DNA of 64,000 nt from Ferriphaselus amnicola (GTDB lineage: Bacteria; Pseudomonadota; Gammaproteobacteria; Burkholderiales; Gallionellaceae): assembly GCF_000974685.2 (NCBI RefSeq), contig NZ_AP018738.1, positions 1,178,001 through 1,242,000 on the forward strand. The letters run 5' to 3'. Shown here piece after piece: positions 26,394 to 35,285 of this stretch; within the stretch, counting starts at the first letter, position 1, and every line of letters starts with the position of its first letter. The translations under genes and the position numbers were made by a program. Below the pieces are notes generated by a model. It was not told where the DNA came from, ran no database searches, and saw only the letters and a list, made by a program, of their open reading frames with translations.

Positions 26394-27737
26394 TTACATC
26401 AGGTAACGGAAGTACAGATAGGCGTGCGAGATCAGGATCGACAGCAACATCAAGGGAAACGCCACCTTCAAGAAAGTAGCGAATCGGATCGGCGCGCCCG
26501 CATGTTCCGCGATACCCGCCACCACTAAGTTGGCTGAAGCGCCGACCAGCGTGCCGTTTCCGCCCAGACAGGCACCCAATGACAAGGCCCACCAGAGCGG
26601 CATGATCGCTTGTTCGCCGCCCATGGCGGGTGCCATGGATTTGATCAGCGGGATCATCGTGGCCACGAATGGGATGTTATCGACGAATGCGGAAGCGATG
26701 GCTGAGCCCCACAGAATGGATAGCGCGGTAGTTGTCAGATCGCCGCCGGTAAAACTCAGCAATCCATGAGCCATCGCTGCGATCAGCCCCGCTTGTTCGA
26801 TGCCATAGACGGCGATGAACAGGCCGATGAAAAAGAACAGCGTGATCCACTCAACCTCCGTCAGCGCGTGGTGTACGCGCTTGGTTTGTGTCTCAGGGTC
26901 GCTGCCGAAGTTCTCTAACAATAGCAACGTGGCCGCGCCGAACATGGCGGTCGTGGCAGGCTCGATATGCAACACGCCGTGCAACATGAAACCAGCGATG
27001 ACCAGTGCGAATACGAGTGAAGCCTGTTTCAACAATTTCCAGTCAGTGATCGCCTCGATCTCGTTGAAACGCATCACACGCGCCCGATCTTCCGGCAAGG
27101 CGACCATGTCTTTACGCCAGTACCACCAGATCGGCAGCAAGGTGGCCAAACTGATCAGTGGAATGATGGGGGTCAGATGAAGCAAGAAGTCATTGAACGT
27201 CAGTCCAGCGGCGGAACCGATCATGATGTTGGGTGGATCGCCGATCAGGGTCGCCGTACCGCCGATGTTGGACATGAAGATGACGGCGAACAAGAATGGA
27301 TAAGGCTTGATCTTCAACTCTTCAGTGATGAGCAGCAGCACAGGCGTCACCAGCAGCACCGTGGTCACGTTATCCAGTAGTGCGGAGAACGTCGCCGTCA
27401 CCAGTGACATCATCACCAGAATCCCGACCGGCCTCGCCTCTACCTTCTTGGCGATCCAGATAGCGACGAATTGGAATACGCCGCTTTTCTTGGTGATCGA
27501 GACGATCACCATCATGCCGATCAACAGGCCCAAGGTATTGAAGTCGATGCCGTGTATCGCAGCTTCCTGCGTCAGGATGCCACACAGGATCATCAACCCA
27601 CCGCCGAGCAACGCAACGATAGCGCGGTTGATCCGTTCACTGATGATGACGGCATACGTGGCAATGAAGATCGCCGTAGCCAGCCACATAGGATTCATGC
27701 CGAATAAGGTATGGATGATGTGAGTTTCACTGTTCAT
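26394..27737 (-). CDS. ArsB/NhaD-superfamily ion transporter
   Basis: 447-residue membrane protein with about 11-12 segments of the ion-transporter superfamily. The motif FMSNIGGTATLIGDPPNIMIGSAAG near residue 160 and its inverted counterpart ACLGGNGTLVGASANLVVAGIA near the end mark the two half-repeats. Likely a Na+/H+ antiporter or anion exporter; the substrate is not fixed by sequence. The ATG at 27737 follows AAGAAGG; an alternative 6 codons upstream lacks this. Its start overlaps the CBS protein stop by 4 bp, which suggests the CBS protein regulates it. Confidence 0.83.
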   Translation of the reverse strand: MNSETHIIHTLFGMNPMWLATAIFIATYAVIISERINRAIVALLGGGLMILCGILTQEAAIHGIDFNTLGLLIGMMVIVSITKKSGVFQFVAIWIAKKVEARPVGILVMMSLVTATFSALLDNVTTVLLVTPVLLLITEELKIKPYPFLFAVIFMSNIGGTATLIGDPPNIMIGSAAGLTFNDFLLHLTPIIPLISLATLLPIWWYWRKDMVALPEDRARVMRFNEIEAITDWKLLKQASLVFALVIAGFMLHGVLHIEPATTAMFGAATLLLLENFGSDPETQTKRVHHALTEVEWITLFFFIGLFIAVYGIEQAGLIAAMAHGLLSFTGGDLTTTALSILWGSAIASAFVDNIPFVATMIPLIKSMAPAMGGEQAIMPLWWALSLGACLGGNGTLVGASANLVVAGIAEHAGAPIRFATFLKVAFPLMLLSILISHAYLYFRYLM

Positions 27738-28195
27738 GCTGGAACCTTCTTGCAAACACGGGTCAATAGATCGGTGCCGACGACCATCCCCAATAACTGA
27801 CCGCTTACCTTATCAACCACGGGGATATCGTTCTCACCTCGATACAGCAACAAAACAGTTTCCAGCAGCGGCGTGTCTGGATAGAGCACGCGCACATTTT
27901 TTTCTACTACGTCACCGACCGGCATCGCTCCATGCTGCTGCATCCGTTCGCATAACAGTTCTAGCGTATCGGACATGAACGATAGATCGCTCACTCCCCC
28001 TTCAATCAGTACCGCTTTAGGCAGCAACAAAGACAACAGCCGATTCATGCTGAAGATACCGATGTAACGTCCTGTCTCATCGACCACCGGTATGGCCGAC
28101 AGCCGATTCGACAGCAACATCTGTGCGGCAACTGCAACGCTATCGGTAGCGTTGAGATGGGGCGAGCTTGGGCTCAAGAGTTGGTGGATAGTCAT
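27734..28195 (-). CDS. Two-CBS-domain protein
   Basis: 153 residues forming a Bateman pair: CBS1 at about 1-62 (LLSPSSPHLNATDSVAVAAQ, IPVVDETGRYIGIFS) and CBS2 at about 90-150 (VGDVVEKNVRVLYPDTPLLE, DIPVVDKVSGQLLGMV). Such pairs bind adenine nucleotides and act as energy sensors. Coupled translation with the transporter, and position 15 bp after rnfH, put it at the end of the rnf operon. Confidence 0.87.
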   Translation of the reverse strand: MTIHQLLSPSSPHLNATDSVAVAAQMLLSNRLSAIPVVDETGRYIGIFSMNRLLSLLLPKAVLIEGGVSDLSFMSDTLELLCERMQQHGAMPVGDVVEKNVRVLYPDTPLLETVLLLYRGENDIPVVDKVSGQLLGMVVGTDLLTRVCKKVPA

Positions 28196-28210
28196 GGCAT
28201 TCCCTGATGT

Positions 28211-28489
28211 TTATTCGTCGTCTTCACCTGCTACGCGACGTCGCGGCACCGAGGCAGGATCGGCGGTGATGGCTCGGTATATCTCGATTCGGTCACCCGG
28301 TTTGAGTCCGTCATCGAGTTCGGCGACTCTACCAAAAATTCCGACCGCGCAGGTCGAGATGTCGATGCCGGAGAACTTGCGCAGGATGCCGGACTGTTCA
28401 ATGGCCTGCTGCACCGTGGCATCGTCTGCCACTTCGATGCGCAACCACAGTTGCTGCGAGGGTTCGGAATATGCAACGCCTATCTGCAT
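28211..28489 (-). CDS. rnfH: RnfH family ubiquitin-like protein
   Basis: 92 residues with the ubiquitin-like beta-grasp of the RnfH family (QIGVAYSEPSQQLWLRIEV, then GIFGRVAELDDGLKPGDRIEIYR). Last gene of the rnfABCDGEH set, 8 bp after rnfE. Its biochemical role is unresolved; in diazotrophs it accompanies the electron-transport genes. The acidic C-terminus (AGEDDE) is ordinary. Confidence 0.9.
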   Translation of the reverse strand: MQIGVAYSEPSQQLWLRIEVADDATVQQAIEQSGILRKFSGIDISTCAVGIFGRVAELDDGLKPGDRIEIYRAITADPASVPRRRVAGEDDE

Positions 28490-28497
28490 GATCTCTC

Positions 28498-29175
28498 CTA
28501 ATTCGCGGTGGCTTCAGCAGCGGCCAGCTCAGCATGTGCGGCACGACGCTGATCCATCACGCGCTTTGCGGCCAGTAGCAGCCCCACGACCATGAACCCG
28601 CCGGGAGGCAGGATCATCAACAAAAAACCTTTGTAGTCAGGCAGGATGGTTGTTTCTAGGAAGGCAAATGCAGGCCCTAGTAACAGATGCGCATTGGCAA
28701 ACAGGGTGCCACTACCCAACACTTCACGCACACCACCGATCACGACCAAGGCCGCAGTGAAACCCAAACCCATCATCAAACCGTCTAACGCAGATTCAGC
28801 TACGCCTGACTTGGAGGCAAAGGCTTCGGCACGCCCGAGAATGGCGCAGTTCACCACGATCAAGGCGATGAATAGTCCAAGCACTTTGTACAACTCATGC
28901 GCCCAAGCATTCAAACCCATATCCACCAGTGTCACCAAGGTGGCGATCAGCACGATGTACACGGGGATGCGAACTTCTGTACTGACCCAATGCCGTATGG
29001 ATGAAATGATCATATTCGATAGGATCAGTACGACCATCGTCGCCAGTCCCATACCCAAACCGTTGGTCACGGTGCTGGTCACGGCCAGTGTCGGACATAA
29101 CGCCAACATCTGGACGAATACGACGTTGTTGTCCCACAGCCCATCGCGCGTGATGCGGGCGTACTTTTCATTCAT
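28498..29175 (-). CDS. rnfE: Rnf electron transport complex subunit E
   Basis: 225-residue integral membrane subunit with six predicted helices. [18 protein letters not shown] and [21 protein letters not shown] are the paired family motifs, the latter carrying the Cys thought to bind a membrane [2Fe-2S] centre together with RnfA. Contributes to ion-coupled electron transfer from NADH to ferredoxin or flavodoxin. Its start overlaps rnfG by 4 bp. Confidence 0.95.
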   Translation of the reverse strand: MNEKYARITRDGLWDNNVVFVQMLALCPTLAVTSTVTNGLGMGLATMVVLILSNMIISSIRHWVSTEVRIPVYIVLIATLVTLVDMGLNAWAHELYKVLGLFIALIVVNCAILGRAEAFASKSGVAESALDGLMMGLGFTAALVVIGGVREVLGSGTLFANAHLLLGPAFAFLETTILPDYKGFLLMILPPGGFMVVGLLLAAKRVMDQRRAAHAELAAAEATAN

Positions 29176-29792
29176 GGTCGGCCTCCTGTCTCATCCAGTA
29201 GCGCATTACGATTCTGCTCAAAGAACACCAGTCCACCTTTGACGGCCTTGACTACTGCGCGCGGCGTGATGGTCGCACCTGCGAACTGGTCGAACACGCC
29301 GCCGTCTTTCTTCACCGCCCACTTCTCGGCTGCGGGATCGGTCATCGACTTACCGTCGAAAGCGAATATCCATCGCGTTTTGGCTGGCTCGATCTTATCC
29401 CCCAGCCCCGGCGTTTCGCTGTGCTTGAGCACTCGCACCCCCAATATCTTGCCTTCGCGCGATACGCCCATCACACACACGATCGCTCCCGCATAACCAT
29501 GTCCGATCACGCGATAGACCACGGCATCGACCTTGCCAGCATGTCGGGCGCGATAGGCAGTCACCTCACCTTCCGCCGTCGGCAACACCAGCGTATCTTG
29601 GACGATGTCGTTGTCGTATTGTCCGGGCAACACGATGGCCAACGACTGCTTTAGATCGAGCGCTTCGGCGGCTCGAATGTCACCCTCGGTCGCACCTGAC
29701 GCGAATGCCAATGCCAGCGTGGTCAGCAAGGCCACACCGCCCAGCGACAATCCCTGGTAACTCAACGTACTACGTAACGCATCCCTATCCAT
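29172..29792 (-). CDS. rnfG: Rnf complex subunit G, covalent flavoprotein
   Basis: 206 residues: one N-terminal membrane helix (about 14-32) and a periplasmic FMN-binding domain. The flavinylation site is DQFAGATIT, with Thr174 aligned to the FMN-bearing Thr of characterised RnfG; Ala replaces the usual Ser/Thr before Gly. [11 protein letters not shown], another family motif, is intact. 4 bp after rnfD. Confidence 0.93.
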   Translation of the reverse strand: MDRDALRSTLSYQGLSLGGVALLTTLALAFASGATEGDIRAAEALDLKQSLAIVLPGQYDNDIVQDTLVLPTAEGEVTAYRARHAGKVDAVVYRVIGHGYAGAIVCVMGVSREGKILGVRVLKHSETPGLGDKIEPAKTRWIFAFDGKSMTDPAAEKWAVKKDGGVFDQFAGATITPRAVVKAVKGGLVFFEQNRNALLDETGGRP

Positions 29793-29796
29793 TTCG

Positions 29797-30846
29797 TTAC
29801 CCCTTGTTCACCGGCAGCGCTACGCCCTTGCTGTCGCGACCATAAATACGTGGTTTGATGTACTGATCGATCAGCGGAGTGGCCGCGTTCATCAGTAACA
29901 CGGCAAAAGCGACTCCCTCGGGGTAGCCCCCCCAAGTGCGAATGATCCAAGTCAACAGTCCACAACCGAAGCCAAAGAGGGCTTGTCCGAGCACCGTGTT
30001 GGGCGAAGTCACGGGGTCGGTGATGATGAAGAATGCCCCCAACATCAGGCCACCAGAAAGCAGATGCACCATAGGGCCAGCGTAGTGGTTGCCATCGATC
30101 AGGTTGAACAACAACGCGGGTACGGCTACGCCCAACAACATGGCGACCGGGGCATGCCAGGTGATGATGCGACGTGCGATGAGGAATAAGCCCCCCACCA
30201 GCAGCAGTAGCGCTGCCGTCTCCCCCAGACTGCCGACGCGACTTCCCCACAGGGCATCCAGCGGAGCGTAGTAACCGACCAGCGCCTGATCCAATCCGAC
30301 ACCTCGGGAGAACTCAGTCTTCACGTGACCGAGTACCGAAGCGCTGGCCATGCCATCCAGCGGCTGACTCAGGAACGTGATGCGCAGACTATCCAACCAT
30401 CCCGGTGATAGCTTTGGCACTGTCCACGTGGTCATCTCCAGCGGGAACGAGATGAGCAACATCACGCGCGCTGCCATCGCCGGATTGAACACGTTCTGCC
30501 CTAGCCCGCCAAACAGCTGCTTGCCGATGATGACCGCGAACAGGCTGCCCAGTACAGCAATCCACCAAGGTGCATAAGGCGGCAAGGATAAGGCGAGCAG
30601 CCACGCAGTCAGGATGCCGGAGCCGTCCATCAATACTGGGCGAACTTTACGTCCCTGCATACGTACGATGAGTGCTTCGCCTAGCATGGCCGCGAGCAGC
30701 GATAACGCCCATAACTCGACGGCTGGCCAACCGTACAGCCAGAAGCCGAACAGCGTGGCAGGCAAAAGTGCCAGTAAAACCGTCGCCATCACTTTGGAGA
30801 TGGATACCGGTGCATGTGCATGCGGGGAGTGAGCGATGGGGTTCAT
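29797..30846 (-). CDS. rnfD: Rnf complex subunit D
   Basis: 349-residue membrane subunit with about ten helices, related to NqrB. DGSGILTAWLLALSLPP and QNVFNPAMAARVMLLISFP are family hallmarks. The expected FMN-attachment motif (consensus S-G-A-T) reads DGMASAS at residues 164-170, so Thr is replaced by Ser and the Gly is missing. Start overlaps rnfC by 4 bp. Confidence 0.94.
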   Translation of the reverse strand: MNPIAHSPHAHAPVSISKVMATVLLALLPATLFGFWLYGWPAVELWALSLLAAMLGEALIVRMQGRKVRPVLMDGSGILTAWLLALSLPPYAPWWIAVLGSLFAVIIGKQLFGGLGQNVFNPAMAARVMLLISFPLEMTTWTVPKLSPGWLDSLRITFLSQPLDGMASASVLGHVKTEFSRGVGLDQALVGYYAPLDALWGSRVGSLGETAALLLLVGGLFLIARRIITWHAPVAMLLGVAVPALLFNLIDGNHYAGPMVHLLSGGLMLGAFFIITDPVTSPNTVLGQALFGFGCGLLTWIIRTWGGYPEGVAFAVLLMNAATPLIDQYIKPRIYGRDSKGVALPVNKG

Positions 30847-32327
30847 ACAGTCTCCTCGGCGGCTTTTGCCGCAGCTTCTTTGGCCGCTCGCTCTTTCGCC
30901 TCACGAGCCGCTTTGCGCTTCGCCGCCGCTGCGGCACGTTCGCGCTCGATGCGAGCCATACGTTCGCTGCGACCCTCAGCCAATTTCTTGGTGGCTTCTT
31001 GTTTCAGCTTGGCACGCTCCTGTGCAGCGAGGTCGCCCTTGGCGTAATTGAAGTAATGCACTAGCGGAATATGTGCGGGACAGACGTATGAACAGGAGCC
31101 GCAAGAGATGCAGTCTTTGAGACCCAGCGTCACTGCACCCGACAAGTCAGCCGCACGGATATGCGCCGCCATCTCCAGCGGTAACAGCCCTACCGGACAC
31201 GCCCGCACACAGGTCGAGCAACGTATGCACGGCGAAGCTTCCGCCTGACCGATCTCACTGGCCAACAGTGCCAACACGCCGCTCGTACCTTTTACGACAG
31301 GCACACTGGTCTGGGTGAACTGCTGCCCCATCATCGGGCCGCCTAATACTAGGCGCGCGGCAGGTTGTGTGTAGCCCTCGGCGAATTCGATCAACTCCTG
31401 CACAGGGGTGCCGATCAGCACTTCGACATTACATGCTGCTTTGATCGCGCCGCCGCTGATCGTCACGATCCGCGAAACCAAAGGCTTACCCAAGCGGATC
31501 GCCTGTTGTACGGCATAGGCCGTGGCTACGTTGTGTACCAGCACGCCGATATCAGCTGGGCGTCCGCCCGCTGGAACCTCATGCCCCGTGAGCACTTGGA
31601 TGATCTGTTTTTCCGACCCCATGGGATACATGCTCGGCATCACTGCGATCTTCACTGCACTACCCTGTGCGGCTGCTTGCATCGCGGCGATAGCTTCAGG
31701 TTTGTTGTCTTCGATGCCAACCAATACCTCTTGGGCAGCGACTGCGCTGGCGATGAGACGGATACCTTCAACGATCTCCACTGCACGTTCGCGCATGATG
31801 CGGTCGTCACACGTCAGATATGGCTCGCACTCGCCACCGTTGATGATGAGCGTTTTAACGCCGCTATTTCGGCTGAGATTGAGTTTAAGTGCCGCAGGGA
31901 ACGTCGCTCCACCCAAGCCAACGATGCCTGCAGCAGCAACACGCTCAGCGATGTCTTCGGGCGCAAGTGCAAACGGGTCTTCCACGGTTTCGATAGCGAT
32001 CCACTGGTCTGCGCCATCGCTCTCCAGCGTGATGGTTGGAACTGGTAGCCCCGAGGGATGTGGGGCGGCATGATTACCCAGTGCCAAGATCGTACCCGAA
32101 GTCGGCGCATGGACGGAGCATGAGACCGTGCCCTGCGCCGATGCGATGAGTTGACCTTTCAACACCGTATCACCCACGCTTACCAGCGGAATCGCAGGTG
32201 CACCTATGTGCTGTTGCAGCGGGATATACAGCTTCTTAGGCAAGGGCAGAGTACGGATGCTGCCCTGCACCGACATATCTTTGCGCCCTTCAGGATGAAC
32301 GCCACCGCGCAGGCCGAAAATCTTCAT
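30843..32327 (-). CDS. rnfC: Rnf complex subunit C, NADH-oxidising iron-sulfur protein
   Basis: Peripheral subunit that takes electrons from NADH. 494 residues: a barrel-sandwich start (FGLRGGVHPEGRK), an NADH/FMN-binding region (GGATFPAALKLNLS, NGGECEPYLTCDD), and two [4Fe-4S] motifs CIRCSTCVRACP and CISCGSCSYVCP. The last 60 residues are a Lys/Ala/Arg-rich helical tail, as in other long RnfC proteins. The ATG at 32327 overlaps the rnfB stop; 12 open codons upstream have no family match. Confidence 0.95.
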   Translation of the reverse strand: MKIFGLRGGVHPEGRKDMSVQGSIRTLPLPKKLYIPLQQHIGAPAIPLVSVGDTVLKGQLIASAQGTVSCSVHAPTSGTILALGNHAAPHPSGLPVPTITLESDGADQWIAIETVEDPFALAPEDIAERVAAAGIVGLGGATFPAALKLNLSRNSGVKTLIINGGECEPYLTCDDRIMRERAVEIVEGIRLIASAVAAQEVLVGIEDNKPEAIAAMQAAAQGSAVKIAVMPSMYPMGSEKQIIQVLTGHEVPAGGRPADIGVLVHNVATAYAVQQAIRLGKPLVSRIVTISGGAIKAACNVEVLIGTPVQELIEFAEGYTQPAARLVLGGPMMGQQFTQTSVPVVKGTSGVLALLASEIGQAEASPCIRCSTCVRACPVGLLPLEMAAHIRAADLSGAVTLGLKDCISCGSCSYVCPAHIPLVHYFNYAKGDLAAQERAKLKQEATKKLAEGRSERMARIERERAAAAAKRKAAREAKERAAKEAAAKAAEETV

Positions 32328-32863
32328 GCTGCCCCCCCTGTCAACGGCTTGTGCCAATACCAAGACTGCAAGGTCACCGGTATCGGTTGTAGTTTGATCG
32401 ACTCAGTAGGACAGACTTCCTCACACTTGCCGCAGGCGGTGCACGCCTCACGGAAGACCACATGGATCTGCTGAGCCGCGCCCATGATCGCATCCGTCGG
32501 ACACACCTTGAAACAACGCGTACAACCGATGCAAATCTCTTCCTTGACCTCAGCCATCATCGGCACGCTATCTTGAACGCTCGACAGATCAGCATCCACG
32601 CCTAACTTTGCCGCCAGCGCCTGTACCACTGCGCGACCACCGGGCGGGCATAAGGTAACGGGCGCGCTACCATCAGCCAAGGCCTGAGCTGCGCCGGAAC
32701 AACCGGGAAATCCACATTGGCCGCATTGCGCACCGGGCAGTAACTGTTCGATCTCGGCGATCAGCGGATTGCCTTCGACTTTCAGATAACGAGCCGCGAG
32801 CCCCAGCAACAAGCCGAGCGCAACCCCCAATGACGTCAGGCTGATAATGGCAGAAAGCAGCAT
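32324..32863 (-). CDS. rnfB: Rnf complex subunit B, multi-cluster ferredoxin
   Basis: 179 residues: an N-terminal membrane helix, a Fe-S domain with CGQCGFPGC and a later CPPGG, then two ferredoxin motifs CIGCTRCFKVCP and CTACGKCEEVCP. It passes electrons to the soluble acceptor that feeds nitrogenase. Shorter at the C-terminus than the clostridial form but normal for proteobacteria. Confidence 0.95.
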   Translation of the reverse strand: MLLSAIISLTSLGVALGLLLGLAARYLKVEGNPLIAEIEQLLPGAQCGQCGFPGCSGAAQALADGSAPVTLCPPGGRAVVQALAAKLGVDADLSSVQDSVPMMAEVKEEICIGCTRCFKVCPTDAIMGAAQQIHVVFREACTACGKCEEVCPTESIKLQPIPVTLQSWYWHKPLTGGAA

Positions 32864-32872
32864 CTCTTCCCC

Positions 32873-33454
32873 TTAATGGCCCGCCAAACCGGCGAACCCC
32901 ATGAACGCGAGTGACAGCAACCCAGCCACCACAAAACCTATCGGTGCGCCGCTGAATGTGGGCGGGACTTGTGCCAAGGCCAGCCGCATACGCAAGCCCG
33001 TGAACAACAACATCACCAACGTGAAACCGACCGCCGAGCCAAATCCGTACAGCAGACTGTGCATGAACCCATTCTTTTCCTGCACATTGAGTAGCGCGAT
33101 ACCCAACACCGCGCAATTAGTCGTGATGAGTGGCAAATAAATACCTAACACCTGATACAAACCGGGGCTGAACTTACGAATCACCATTTCGGTGAACTGC
33201 ACGACTGCCGCGATCGTGAGAATAAAGGCAAGGATGCGCAGGTATTGGATACCCAGCGGCATCAGCAGCCAATGTTCCAGCATCCAGGTCACCGCCGTGG
33301 TCAGGGTCAACACAAAGGTAGTGGCCATGCCCATCCCCAGCGCACCGTCCATCTTCTTGGATACGCCCATGAATGAGCACAGCCCCAAGAATTTGACCAG
33401 CACTACGTTGTTCACCAGTGCGGTTGAAAGTAGTAACAACAGGTATTCGCTCAT
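32873..33454 (-). CDS. rnfA: Rnf complex subunit A
   Basis: 193-residue membrane subunit paralogous to RnfE, six predicted helices, with [19 protein letters not shown] and [15 protein letters not shown]; the two Cys likely help hold a membrane Fe-S centre. Of two start ATGs (33463 and 33454) the second is chosen because AGGAG lies 8 bp before it. First gene of rnfABCDGEH, preceded by a sigma-54 type promoter. Confidence 0.95.
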   Translation of the reverse strand: MSEYLLLLLSTALVNNVVLVKFLGLCSFMGVSKKMDGALGMGMATTFVLTLTTAVTWMLEHWLLMPLGIQYLRILAFILTIAAVVQFTEMVIRKFSPGLYQVLGIYLPLITTNCAVLGIALLNVQEKNGFMHSLLYGFGSAVGFTLVMLLFTGLRMRLALAQVPPTFSGAPIGFVVAGLLSLAFMGFAGLAGH

Positions 33455-33479
33455 TTCGATCATCTCCTGTCCCCTTCAT

Positions 33480-33494
33480 CGCAATCACCATGCC
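33480..33494 (-). promoter_or_regulatory. Sigma-54 promoter of the rnf operon
   Basis: On the minus strand GGCAT-GGTGA-TTGCG: GG and GC elements at correct spacing, one change from GGCAC. It ends 25 bp before the rnfA start, leaving a short leader with the ribosome site. Confidence 0.7.
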
Positions 33495-33602
33495 AGCTGA
33501 AATCATCTCAAGCTGAAACTCACTAAATCAGCTAGTTGGTGCATCAACGCACCAGAGCGGCGCAGAAAAGTATTGTCGTTGTCGGTTGGCGACACACAAC
33601 GA

Positions 33603-33618
33603 TGTAGCAAATACGACA
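33603..33618. promoter_or_regulatory. NifA upstream activator sequence
   Basis: TGT-AGCAAATACG-ACA is an exact TGT-N10-ACA match. It stands about 110 bp upstream of the rnfA -24 element, the usual distance, and 43 bp upstream of the nifL one. Confidence 0.7.
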
Positions 33619-33661
33619 ACTTAGCGATGTACGTGACATTGAGGCAAAACGAAAAAATATA

Positions 33662-33676
33662 GGCACGGATATTGCT
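33662..33676 (+). promoter_or_regulatory. Sigma-54 promoter of nifLA
   Basis: GGCAC-GGATA-TTGCT matches the consensus GGCAC-GRNNN-TTGCW at every fixed position. It lies 34 bp before the nifL ATG. Confidence 0.8.
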
Positions 33677-33710
33677 CGACTAGACGTTGACTGCATTAAA
33701 CGTGACCGCC

Positions 33711-35285
33711 ATGTCCCAAGCACCGACAGACCACCCCTCACCCGCCGCGACGCATGACGCAGGAGGCGAAGTGCCGTCGCACCTATTCCGCCAAGCCGTG
33801 GAGCAAGCAGCGCTGGCGATCTCGATCACCGATGCACGCGCCAACATCTTGTATGCCAATGCCGCATTTGCTCGCACCACGGGCTATGGGCAGGATGAGA
33901 TCGTCGGCCACAACGAATCCATTCTCTCCTACCGCGTTACCCCTCAGTTGGTGTACGAGACACTTTGGGCGCAAATTCAGCGGCAACGGCCGTGGAATGG
34001 CCTACTGGTGAACAAGCGCAAAGACGGCAGCCGCTATCTGGCCGATGTCACCATCACGCCGGTGGTGAACGAAGATGGGCTGACTTCGCATTACCTCGGG
34101 ATGCAGCGCGATGTGACTGAAGTACACCGCCTTGAGCGACAGGTACAGAATCAAAAGACGCTGATCGAATCGGTGGTGGATTCGGCACAAGTCGCCATCG
34201 TGCTGTTGGATGATCGCGAGCATGTCGTTCTGGACAATCAGGAATACAAGAAACTGATCGGCGACCTTGGGCAAGAACCCGTCTTGCGCTTGTTGCCTGC
34301 CTTACGCACCCAAATGGGGAGTGCGTTCGATCAAGCGTATGCCAAGCATCTCAACATCGCCGCACGCGAGGTATGTATTCCTATTTCGGGACGACCTGAT
34401 CGTTGGTTCTCCTGTGCGATTTCGTGGTTCGAGGAGCAAGATGTAGGCGCAGATGCGTTTTACGAACCGATGCGGCGCCACTATATGTTGCTTACCGTTC
34501 AGGACATCACCGAACTGAAGCAGCAACAAGAGGCTCTGCGTATCAACAGCGTACGCGCGCTGCTTGCTGAGCAAGAGCGCATTCAAGGTTTACGTGAGAC
34601 CTTAGCGGGAGCGGTCTATCAACTGGAAACGCCGCTGAATATGTTGAGTACGGCCATTCATTTATTGGAGCGCCGCTTTTCGCCCACATCCTCACCTGCA
34701 GGAGCGGGCGATATAACCACCAGTACGCTGGACGAGGCTATCAAGAAGAGCCGCGAGGCCTTAGAAACGCTACGTGCCTGCATCCCCGACCATGCCGTTG
34801 CGCAGCAGCAGTTGGTCAGCCTCAATGAGATCCTGTCTGATGTACTCAAACTGGCCACGAGCAACTTGCTGGTTGCAGGCATCGTGGTCGATTGGATACC
34901 GTGCGCGCAGCCTGCCGTGGTGCTGGGACATTCTGCGCAGTTGGCTAACTTATTCAAACAATTGGTGTTCAATGCCATCGAGGCAGTGAACGAACGGCGC
35001 GGCAGTCAACGCGAATTGCGTATCACCTGCACACCATTATCTGACTATGTAGAGATATTGGTGGAAGACAGCGGCTCGGGCATTGCCGAGTCTTTGCGCT
35101 ACACCGTCTTTCAACCCTTCTTCACCACAAAAGGTGCCTCTAAACAGCATCTTGGATTAGGCTTGGCGATGGCGCAAGAAGTGGTGACTCGTCACGGTGG
35201 CACGATCGACATCGATCCCACGGTCCACATAGGTTGCCGGGTGAGAGTGCAACTTCCTCTGGCCAAGGGGGTGAGCCATGTCTAA
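33711..35285 (+). CDS. nifL: Nitrogen fixation regulatory sensor NifL
   Basis: Anti-activator that binds and inhibits NifA under oxidising or nitrogen-replete conditions. 524 residues: PAS1 at about 24-140 (flavin type, [12 protein letters not shown]), PAS2 at about 148-270, a coiled/dimerisation region, and a GHKL ATPase-like domain with N421, DSGSGI (453-458) and GLGLA (482-486). Where histidine kinases have H-E-x-x-x-P the sequence is Y-Q-L-E-T-P, so autophosphorylation is unlikely. The start ATG at 33711 is preferred over a TTG at 33687, which would lie at or just beyond the likely transcription start. Overlaps nifA by 8 bp. Confidence 0.88.
   Translation: MSQAPTDHPSPAATHDAGGEVPSHLFRQAVEQAALAISITDARANILYANAAFARTTGYGQDEIVGHNESILSYRVTPQLVYETLWAQIQRQRPWNGLLVNKRKDGSRYLADVTITPVVNEDGLTSHYLGMQRDVTEVHRLERQVQNQKTLIESVVDSAQVAIVLLDDREHVVLDNQEYKKLIGDLGQEPVLRLLPALRTQMGSAFDQAYAKHLNIAAREVCIPISGRPDRWFSCAISWFEEQDVGADAFYEPMRRHYMLLTVQDITELKQQQEALRINSVRALLAEQERIQGLRETLAGAVYQLETPLNMLSTAIHLLERRFSPTSSPAGAGDITTSTLDEAIKKSREALETLRACIPDHAVAQQQLVSLNEILSDVLKLATSNLLVAGIVVDWIPCAQPAVVLGHSAQLANLFKQLVFNAIEAVNERRGSQRELRITCTPLSDYVEILVEDSGSGIAESLRYTVFQPFFTTKGASKQHLGLGLAMAQEVVTRHGGTIDIDPTVHIGCRVRVQLPLAKGVSHV

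Noticed and set aside
33583-33599. Additional NifA-like site TGT...ACA near 33585
   Set aside because: The TGT and ACA triplets are 9 or 11 bp apart, not 10.
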